DNA from: Acidobacteriota bacterium
Lineage (GTDB): Bacteria; Acidobacteriota; Vicinamibacteria; Vicinamibacterales; UBA823
Direction of reading: 5' to 3'
Length of the DNA stretch: 7,726 bases
NCBI GenBank assembly: GCA_003509065.1
Contig: DODG01000264.1
Coordinates: 1,736-9,461 of the forward strand
Shown here: in pieces, positions 1 to 4,608 of the stretch
Numbering within the stretch: the stretch's first letter is position 1
How the letters are laid out: each line of letters opens with the position of its first letter
Translations under genes and position numbers: made by a program
Notes under the pieces: generated by a model
The model's database searches: none
What the model saw: the letters and a program-made list of their open reading frames with translations, nothing else
What the model was told of the DNA's origin: nothing

Positions 1-230
1 TTTTTTGGAAGTAATGGTTTATCAACGTTCCGTATTGAAATCTCGTAATATCCTTTATTACCCGTCATCGACATGGCGGCCAACAATAGACTCTGGTGGC
101 CGTGATGAATCGGATTAAACGACCCCGCAAGCACCAGTGGTTTTTTGGGAATCGATTCGCTCTGCGTACCATCAACGTCTATAACCAGTGCCCCAATTTC
201 CTCTGTGTAGAGTCGGTTAACCGAATTCAT
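1..230 (-). CDS. HxGH-type nucleotidylyltransferase (NMNAT-like), C-terminus outside window
   Basis: Starts at ATG 230-228 and stays open to the window edge, giving the first 76 residues. Residues 36-45 read GSFNPIHHGH, the nucleotide-binding GxFxPxHxGH signature of the nucleotidyltransferase superfamily (NaMN/NMN adenylyltransferase, phosphopantetheine adenylyltransferase), with H42 and H45 as the HxGH pair that binds the ATP phosphates. Family enzymes transfer a nucleotidyl group from a nucleoside triphosphate to a phosphorylated acceptor; the acceptor here is not visible. The segment around residues 62-73 (YEISIRNVDKPL) resembles the same region of a plant two-domain protein whose nucleotidylyltransferase half follows a CinA-like half. 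The start is supported by a GGAG ribosome-binding site (241-238), 7 nt from the ATG. The gene overlaps the upstream CinA-like gene by 14 nt in another frame, so the two are probably translationally coupled. Superfamily call firm; NAD pathway role inferred. Confidence 0.8.
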   Translation of the reverse strand, partial: MNSVNRLYTEEIGALVIDVDGTQSESIPKKPLVLAGSFNPIHHGHQSLLLAAMSMTGNKGYYEISIRNVDKPLLPK

Positions 231-747
231 CAATTCGCTCCGTCTCAAGAATGCTAATTTCTAGCCGATCGTCGATTTTCAACACCGCGGCAATGGAATT
301 CATGACAATAGCTGCAACTATCTTCTCTTCATCAGCCCGAGTCCTAGCTTCTTTGTCAAACCAGACGGAGATGCCGCCCGTTTGCCTTCCATCAGACCAG
401 GCAATATGCGCTCGATCCTCACCCTTCCTAATCCGATCAGTGGCTATTGCTGCGGTGCACCCGACACCAAAAAGAGATTGATTCAAGTTGTCAGGGGCAA
501 GATAGCGAGCCCGTTTCTGAGCCGATTCAGCTATCAGAATCGCCTCAGATTCGGAGACATGCTGATCAGCCTGAGTCCCAACAAATTCGTCAAGTGCTTT
601 TTGAGTGTAGGGAACCTGCACTTCCAGGATAGTGCGAGAGGCGCCAGGCTCAGCAAACAATGCGCTTATCGCACTGATTCCGGCGCCGGTTATTACCACG
701 CAACCTGTGCCGGGAACAGTATGGAACTTTCGCGCAAGTTCCTCCAT
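217..747 (-). CDS. CinA C-terminal (PncC)-like domain protein, probably catalytically degenerate
   Basis: The chosen start (ATG 747-745) gives 176 residues, close to one CinA-C/PncC domain. The layout matches nicotinamide-nucleotide amidase folds: a beta strand and glycine-rich turn (residues 16-26, VVITGAGIS), a PGAS turn followed by LEVQVPYT (34-48, where PncC has GSS..F..G.VTYS), SESEA (65-69, where PncC has its SE helix) and FGVGCTAAI (93-101, where PncC has the SGIAGP strand). The catalytic SCTGG motif of true PncC enzymes is absent, so amidase activity is doubtful. The closest family I recall is the N-terminal half of a plant protein fused to a nucleotidylyltransferase, and such a gene overlaps the 3' end here. 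The frame extends to an ATG at 846 (209 residues), but that has no ribosome-binding site and adds 33 residues without family match, whereas ATG 747 has GGGGAGG (764-758) 10 nt upstream. Confidence 0.68.
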   Translation of the reverse strand: MEELARKFHTVPGTGCVVITGAGISAISALFAEPGASRTILEVQVPYTQKALDEFVGTQADQHVSESEAILIAESAQKRARYLAPDNLNQSLFGVGCTAAIATDRIRKGEDRAHIAWSDGRQTGGISVWFDKEARTRADEEKIVAAIVMNSIAAVLKIDDRLEISILETERIDEFG

Positions 748-757
748 TGTCACTAAT

Positions 758-764
758 CCTCCCC
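758..764 (-). promoter_or_regulatory. Ribosome-binding site deciding the start of the CinA-like gene
   Basis: On the minus strand this reads GGGGAGG, a strong Shine-Dalgarno match, ending 10 nt before ATG 747-745. It favours the 176-residue product over the longer version starting at 846, which has no purine-rich stretch before it. A GTG at 753-751 is another possible start in the same frame, only 4 nt after the site, which is too close. Confidence 0.6.
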
Positions 765-788
765 ACAAGGCGTGTAATCTCTGCATTA

Positions 789-871
789 AAGTCGATTGAC
801 CTTCAAGTGAAAGTCTAACGTAGGTTTCACATAAGGCTACCTTCATAAGAAGTCGATTTACTCAAATGGAA
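789..871. repeat. Imperfect direct repeat in the divergent intergenic region
   Basis: Two copies lie at 789-812 and 850-871. The core AAGTCGATTGAC (789-800) recurs as AAGTCGATTTAC (850-861), 11 of 12 identical. Similarity continues, after a 2-nt gap, as TCAAGTGAAA (803-812) versus TCAAATGGAA (862-871), 8 of 10 identical. The copies start 61 bp apart, close to six helical turns, so both would face the same side of the helix. The repeat sits between the divergent CinA-like and dehydrogenase genes, where a regulator could act on either promoter. The repetition is seen directly; regulator binding is inference. Confidence 0.45.
807..830. promoter_or_regulatory. Inverted repeat GTGAAA-N12-TTTCAC, operator-like
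   Basis: Perfect 6-bp arms at 807-812 and 825-830, separated by 12 nt. The left arm overlaps the end of the first copy of the direct repeat. The position, about 60 bp upstream of the CinA-like start and 110 bp upstream of the dehydrogenase start, would suit a dimeric regulator of a divergent promoter. Six-base arms can occur by chance, and no regulator gene is in the window. Confidence 0.25.
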
Positions 872-938
872 ATCAAGAGTAGGGTTCCCAGAATAATTCA
901 AAAGAGACCATGTCATGCCGGTGAGGTAAATACTCAAA

Positions 939-2015
939 ATGCTCGAACACTTCCATGTTCCCGAAGAAGATGAAGTAAGGATTATGCCGGATTCTCTTCG
1001 CAAAACCGTCAATGCCTTATTTTTGAAAATTGGGTTTTCCGAACAAGACGCCTGGCAGGCAACAGACGTGCTCCTGCTTTCAGATACACGCGGCGTGGAT
1101 ACCCATGGCGTCTCCAACATGATGCGAAACTACATAAGGATGGTTGGAGAAGGAAGCATAAACCCAAGACCAACATGGCGAATCACACGTGAAACCCCGA
1201 CTACTGCAAACGTCGATTGCGATCGGGGTCTTGGCATAGCGGTAATTCCGCAAATAATGAAATTAGCCATCCAAAAAGCGCGTGATACTGGTGTCGGTGC
1301 TATCACAATGGGAAATGGACGGCACGCCGGGATGATCGCTTACCACGCAATGATGGCTTTGCCCCACGATATGATCGGCTACTCCATCACCGCCGGCGGA
1401 CAATCAATGCCACCGACCTTTGGCAGCGAACCTAGACTCGCGCCCAACCCACACGCATGGGCCGTTCCCGCCGACAAAGAAGCTCCCTTTGTTCTAGATA
1501 TTTCATCATCAACTGTGGCCGCCAACAAAATCCAATTGTTGAGAAGAATGGAAGCCATGACCATACCCGGACTTATGGCAGATAAAGAAGGCACTCCAAT
1601 AATGGATGAACGACCAGTGCCGGAAGAAACAATATTGTTACCAAATGGAGCAACACGTGAACTCGGTTCTCATAAAGGGTATGGCATGAGTGCTGTCGCT
1701 CAAGTTTTCGGAGGTCTTCTTTCGCATGGGACTTTCGGACCGTACGAAGGCGGACACATGTCGCACTTTGTTGCGGCTTACTCAATTGAAGCATTCACAG
1801 ACGTAGCAAGATTCAAGTCATCAATGGATGACTTCCTGAAATACCTACGTGAAACACCACCTGCGCCAGGGCACGATAGGGTTTACTACGCTGGCTTACC
1901 GGAGCACGAAGAATCGATTGATCGACACAATCGTGGGATACCTCTTCACAAAGAGGTAGTCGACTGGTTCGACAAGACAACTGCGGAATTCAATATCCCA
2001 CAGTTGGAACGATAG
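939..2015 (+). CDS. Ldh_2-family malate/lactate dehydrogenase-type oxidoreductase, copy 1
   Basis: A 358-residue protein, typical length for the Ldh_2 family (PF02615: malate/L-lactate/sulfolactate/ureidoglycolate/diketogulonate dehydrogenases), which interconverts 2-hydroxy and 2-oxo acids with NAD(P)H. These enzymes use a fold unrelated to classical Rossmann lactate dehydrogenases. Family motifs in order: DTRGVDTHGV (49-58) with the likely catalytic H56; GNGRHAGMIAYHA (125-137), matching the usual NSxHFGxxGYY block; TFG..P (160-165); PFVLDISSSTVAANKI (183-198); and ELGSHKGYGM (241-250), matching the usual GGYKGYG block. No signal peptide or membrane segment, so cytoplasmic. ATG 939 is supported by GAGGT (923-927) 11 nt upstream and by alignment with the next gene from the first residue. 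It is first of a tandem pair and divergent from the CinA-like gene. An AATAAT (892-897) is a weak -10 candidate without a -35 partner. Substrate cannot be read from the sequence. Confidence 0.9.
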   Translation: MLEHFHVPEEDEVRIMPDSLRKTVNALFLKIGFSEQDAWQATDVLLLSDTRGVDTHGVSNMMRNYIRMVGEGSINPRPTWRITRETPTTANVDCDRGLGIAVIPQIMKLAIQKARDTGVGAITMGNGRHAGMIAYHAMMALPHDMIGYSITAGGQSMPPTFGSEPRLAPNPHAWAVPADKEAPFVLDISSSTVAANKIQLLRRMEAMTIPGLMADKEGTPIMDERPVPEETILLPNGATRELGSHKGYGMSAVAQVFGGLLSHGTFGPYEGGHMSHFVAAYSIEAFTDVARFKSSMDDFLKYLRETPPAPGHDRVYYAGLPEHEESIDRHNRGIPLHKEVVDWFDKTTAEFNIPQLER

Positions 2016-2027
2016 GAGTTTTATCGA

Positions 2028-3125
2028 ATGCTTGATCATTTCCATGTGCCGATAGAAGATCAGGTTCTAGTCAACCGAGAGGATTTACATCGCGTAACCG
2101 CCGACATATTCAGCGTAATGGGGCTATCTGAAGAAGATGCAAATCTTGCAGCTGACGGGCTAGTCACGGCCGACATCAGAGGATGTGAGACCCATGGGGT
2201 TTCCAATATGCTGCGTGTTTATAAAAAACAATACGAAGATGGAAATATCAACCCACAGCCAAGATGGAAAATCACAAGAGAATCAGCAGCAGTGGCAACT
2301 ATTGATGCCGATGGTTCACACGGATTAGTCATATGCCCACAGGCCATGGATATTGCCGTGGAAAAAGCCAGTAAAGTAGGCATAGGAGCCGTCACGATCC
2401 ACAACAGTGGTCATGCAGGAATGATGGCCTACCATGCTATGCGAGCAATGCCGCATGACATGATCGGCTACGCCATAACCGGCGGAGGGGCCATAATGGT
2501 GCCTACATTCGGTGCAGTTCCAAGAGTCGGAGCTGTTCCTCACGCTTGGGCAATCCCTGCAGACAAGATGCCGCCATTCGTTTTGGACATTTCATCATCA
2601 TCTGTAGCGGCTAACAAGATACAACTTCTCAGGCGAACAGGTGCGCGTTTGCTTCCCGGATTGCTTGCTGAAGAAGACGGGACGCCGATAATGGAAACTC
2701 AAGAGGTACCTGAACAAACTCGACTATTACCTTGGGGCTCAACAAGAGAGCTAGGATCACATAAAGGCTACGGAATGGCAGTAATTGGACAGGTGTTCTC
2801 AGGAATTTTGTCGGCCGGGATTTTCGGAGCCATTAACCCAACGAAAACAGGACCACAACGTAACGGATCACAATTTGTCGCGGCGTTCAGTATCGATGCA
2901 TTTCGTGATGTTGCGGAATTCAAATCCTCAATGGACCAGTTCCTAACCTACTTGGTGGAAACGCCTCCGGCTCCTGGGCATGACCGCGTTTACTATGCTG
3001 GACTGCCAGAACACGAAGAGGCGCAGGTTCGAGAACGTAACGGAATACCGCTTCATCGCGAGGTAATCAAATGGTTCGATTCAACGACGGACGAACTAAA
3101 GATAGAACCCCTATCCAAATCCTAA
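2028..3125 (+). CDS. Ldh_2-family malate/lactate dehydrogenase-type oxidoreductase, copy 2 (tandem paralogue)
   Basis: A 365-residue cytoplasmic protein alignable over its whole length with the upstream gene, with well over half the residues identical by eye, so a tandem duplicate. It keeps RGCETHGV (51-58) with H56, HNSGHAGMMAYHA (closer to the family consensus NSxH than copy 1, which has NGRH), PPFVLDISSSSVAANKIQLLRR and RELGSHKGYGM, so it should be an active NAD(P)-dependent 2-hydroxyacid/2-oxoacid oxidoreductase. Main differences: a six- to seven-residue longer loop after GIFG (NPTKTGPQRNG region) and PRVGAVPHAW where copy 1 has PRLAPNPHAW, near the substrate/cofactor region of the family. 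The start follows AGGAG (2014-2018), which overlaps the stop codon of copy 1; the gap is 12 nt, so one operon with coupled translation is likely. No obvious terminator follows before the convergent zinc-ribbon gene. Confidence 0.9.
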   Translation: MLDHFHVPIEDQVLVNREDLHRVTADIFSVMGLSEEDANLAADGLVTADIRGCETHGVSNMLRVYKKQYEDGNINPQPRWKITRESAAVATIDADGSHGLVICPQAMDIAVEKASKVGIGAVTIHNSGHAGMMAYHAMRAMPHDMIGYAITGGGAIMVPTFGAVPRVGAVPHAWAIPADKMPPFVLDISSSSVAANKIQLLRRTGARLLPGLLAEEDGTPIMETQEVPEQTRLLPWGSTRELGSHKGYGMAVIGQVFSGILSAGIFGAINPTKTGPQRNGSQFVAAFSIDAFRDVAEFKSSMDQFLTYLVETPPAPGHDRVYYAGLPEHEEAQVRERNGIPLHREVIKWFDSTTDELKIEPLSKS

Positions 3126-3155
3126 CCCAGAGAATAAACCAACGGGTAGCTCAAT

Positions 3156-3458
3156 CTAAATAGCAGTTACTTCTTCTAGATCGAAAGCTTCAAGCTCTTC
3201 TTCAAACAGTTCAATATGAGGGACCGACTCCTGTTCTCCCCTCTCCCCATCACCTGCAACCATGACGGGCTCAAGCGTCGGCGCTATTACAACGTCCTCG
3301 TCGATGGTGGCCGGTCCAGCAATTGAACCATTGGACCTGATCGAACGTGAATTGATGGTGTAACCACAAGTTATACAACTCAGAAAGGAGCCGAAGTTGT
3401 CAGAGCCAAGTTCCACCGTACCTTCTTTACACCGCATACAAGATCTGAAATACAGCAT
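3156..3458 (-). CDS. Small zinc-ribbon protein with acidic C-terminal tail
   Basis: A 100-residue hypothetical protein. Residues 7-31 contain CxxC (C7, C10) and a second CxxCG (C28, C31) separated by 17 residues, the pattern of a single zinc ribbon. After a basic Ser/Arg stretch (37-43), the protein becomes acidic, with ELFEEELEAFDLEE near the C-terminus (83-96), probably a short helix. Such ribbons bind nucleic acid or proteins; the acidic tail favours a protein contact or regulatory role, but no specific function is recognised. Start chosen at ATG 3458-3456, with GGAG (3470-3467) 8 nt upstream; a GTG at 3488 in the same frame would add ten residues but lacks a ribosome-binding site. It is convergent with the dehydrogenase pair (30-nt gap) and divergent from the MBL-fold gene. 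Small ribbon proteins of this look are, as I recall, frequent in Chloroflexota. Confidence 0.7.
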   Translation of the reverse strand: MLYFRSCMRCKEGTVELGSDNFGSFLSCITCGYTINSRSIRSNGSIAGPATIDEDVVIAPTLEPVMVAGDGERGEQESVPHIELFEEELEAFDLEEVTAI

Positions 3459-3504
3459 GGTTGTGTCTCCAGTTTTGCCTATGAACACTTTGGTTTCATA
3501 GATC

Positions 3505-3513
3505 TGATTTAAT
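3505..3513 (+). promoter_or_regulatory. Candidate extended -10 promoter for the MBL-fold gene
   Basis: TGATTTAAT fits the extended -10 form TGnTATAAT with one mismatch in the hexamer. No convincing -35 box lies 16-18 bp upstream, which is tolerated in extended -10 promoters. Transcription from here would start near 3520 and give a leader of about 190 nt before ATG 3712, covering all the inverted repeats described in that stretch. Inference from a short motif only. Confidence 0.25.
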
Positions 3514-3547
3514 CGAATGGCGGCAGACTATCCGGTAACGGCTAAAC

Positions 3548-3600
3548 ATTTCCTAGTAAAGATTTTTACGGGTTTTCGTGAATTTTGACGATTAGGAAAT
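3548..3600 (+). other. Long imperfect stem-loop in the MBL-gene upstream region
   Basis: ATTTCCTA (3548-3555) is the exact reverse complement of TAGGAAAT (3593-3600); a G-T and a T-A pair extend this to ten pairs (3548-3557 with 3591-3600). The enclosed segment can itself fold: TTTACG (3565-3570) pairs with CGTGAA (3577-3582, one G-U pair) around a 6-nt loop, or GTAAA (3556-3560) with TTTAC (3565-3569). No U-run follows directly, so it does not look like a simple terminator of the minus or plus gene. It could be part of a leader RNA or a DNA-level operator. Confidence 0.35.
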
Positions 3601-3620
3601 TCCGACAAATCCAAAAGTTC

Positions 3621-3648
3621 GGGGGCAGAGTTATGCTTCCATTAACTC
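3621..3648 (+). other. Two mutually exclusive hairpins in the MBL-gene upstream region
   Basis: GGGGGCA (3621-3627) can pair with TGCTTCC (3634-3640), seven pairs with two G-U, closing the loop GAGTTA. That loop is itself the left arm of a second hairpin: GAGTTATG (3628-3635) with CATTAACTC (3640-3648), eight pairs with one bulged T around CTTC. The two cannot form together. Such overlap is a hallmark of switching leaders but also arises by chance; neither is followed by a clear poly-U. Confidence 0.3.
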
Positions 3649-3666
3649 GACAGAATCAAAATTATT

Positions 3667-3682
3667 CGCGTTACACAACGCG
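3667..3682. promoter_or_regulatory. Perfect inverted repeat CGCGTT-ACAC-AACGCG ahead of the MBL-fold gene
   Basis: Six-base perfect arms, four of the six pairs being G-C, around a 4-nt loop. It ends 15 nt before the GGAGG ribosome-binding site (3698-3702) and 29 nt before ATG 3712. As DNA it resembles the operator of a small dimeric repressor; as RNA it would be a stable hairpin next to the ribosome-binding site, without covering it. No matching regulator gene is seen in the window. Confidence 0.4.
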
Positions 3683-3711
3683 TAAAGAACCAAATCCGGA
3701 GGCGCTACCTA

Positions 3712-4575
3712 ATGGCAAGGCTATTCATTTTAGGAGCAGGAACCCCCACTCCAACTCCGACTCGTTTCGGGTCAGCCTACGTACTGGAGATTGAGGGTGA
3801 AAAAATAATGTTTGATTGCGGGCCGGCCACTACGCACAAACTAGTGAAAGCTGGCCTCTGGCCTACGGATATTGACTATATATTTTTCACTCACCATCAT
3901 TTCGACCACGACATCGATTACCCATGTTTTCTGCTCACGAGATTCGACCAGTCAATTGGCAAGGAAAATAAGCTCCAAGTATTCGGCCCCACACTAACTG
4001 AAATGATCACGGAAGGTGTAATTGGAGAGAACGGAATCTTCTCGCACGACTGGAAAGCACGGATCTACCATCCGCTATCGCAAAAAGTCTATGTGAATCG
4101 AGGAGGTGTCCTGCCTAGAAAAGCACCGCAAGTGCAAGCTACTGATGTCGGAGTTGGGACAGTACATACCGCGAACAACTGGGAAGTGACCTCCACTAAC
4201 GCCGAACATGTTCAGCCATATCTAGACTCACTGGCTTACAGGATAGAAACCAAGTCAGGTAAATCAGTGGTCTTCACAGGTGATACGCAACCTTGCCAAT
4301 CGGTCATTGACCTGGCAAGAAATGCCGATGTGATGTTGTGCATGTGTTGGGATGATCAAGAAGAAATGGACGCCGATGGTGAAGCCCCGGGACAGTGTGG
4401 GACAACCGGAGCCGCCCGGATGGCAGAAGAAGCCGGCGTCAAGAAACTAATATTAGTACACATGGGTGCGCATATAGCTTCACATGGACCACTCGAAAAA
4501 GGACTCGGAGACATCAGAGAAATCTATAATGGACAGGTTATTTACGCCGAGGAATTAATGGCTATAGACGTCTAG
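3712..4575 (+). CDS. MBL-fold metallo-hydrolase (RNase Z/arylsulfatase-like branch)
   Basis: A 287-residue protein with a full metallo-beta-lactamase fold. The N-terminus FILGAGTPTPTPTRFGSAYVLE (5-26) is the typical glycine/threonine-rich first hairpin; FDCGP (34-38) follows. The metal site is THHHFDH (60-66), i.e. HxHxDH with H61, H63, D65 and H66, then H166 (NAEHVQPY), D191 (VVFTGDT) and a histidine in LVHMGAH (H250 or H254). All ligands expected for a dinuclear zinc centre are present, so it is likely an active hydrolase. The H166-to-D191 block (SLAYRIETKSGKSVVFTGDT) is shared with tRNase Z and arylsulfatase-like MBL enzymes, but the substrate is not identifiable; tRNA processing is not implied. 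No signal peptide, so cytoplasmic. The start has GGAGG (3698-3702) 9 nt upstream. Upstream lies a 253-bp region rich in inverted repeats; downstream it converges on the DUF885 gene with a 33-nt gap. Confidence 0.88.
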   Translation: MARLFILGAGTPTPTPTRFGSAYVLEIEGEKIMFDCGPATTHKLVKAGLWPTDIDYIFFTHHHFDHDIDYPCFLLTRFDQSIGKENKLQVFGPTLTEMITEGVIGENGIFSHDWKARIYHPLSQKVYVNRGGVLPRKAPQVQATDVGVGTVHTANNWEVTSTNAEHVQPYLDSLAYRIETKSGKSVVFTGDTQPCQSVIDLARNADVMLCMCWDDQEEMDADGEAPGQCGTTGAARMAEEAGVKKLILVHMGAHIASHGPLEKGLGDIREIYNGQVIYAEELMAIDV

Positions 4576-4608
4576 GTCAGTCTTGCTTGAACGTAAAAAC
4601 ACCTTTGT

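Noticed and set aside
217..230. Programmed frameshift joining the CinA-like and nucleotidylyltransferase frames
   Set aside because: No slippery heptamer or evident stimulatory element is visible near the stop, and a proper ribosome-binding site precedes the second ATG, so independent coupled translation is simpler. Kept only as an alternative.
382..756. Plus-strand open frames of 60-124 residues over the CinA-like gene, and similar frames antisense to the other genes
   Set aside because: No family motifs, no ribosome-binding sites and biased composition; they are shadows of the real genes on the other strand.
796..824. TTGACC (796-801) as a -35 element for the dehydrogenase operon
   Set aside because: The hexamer 17 bp downstream (CGTAGG) does not resemble a -10, and the TTGAC belongs to the direct repeat, so it is better explained as part of that.
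748..846. N-terminal extension of the CinA-like gene from ATG 846
   Set aside because: No ribosome-binding site before 846, the added residues do not fit the family, and a strong GGGGAGG directs initiation to ATG 747.
3126..3155. Terminator between the dehydrogenase pair and the convergent zinc-ribbon gene
   Set aside because: The 30-nt gap has no self-complementary stem and no T-run.
3585..3613. TTGACG (3585-3590) as a -35 box for the MBL-fold gene
   Set aside because: No -10-like hexamer at 16-18 bp; the expected position reads AATCCA. The TTGACG is also part of the region inside and beside the long stem.
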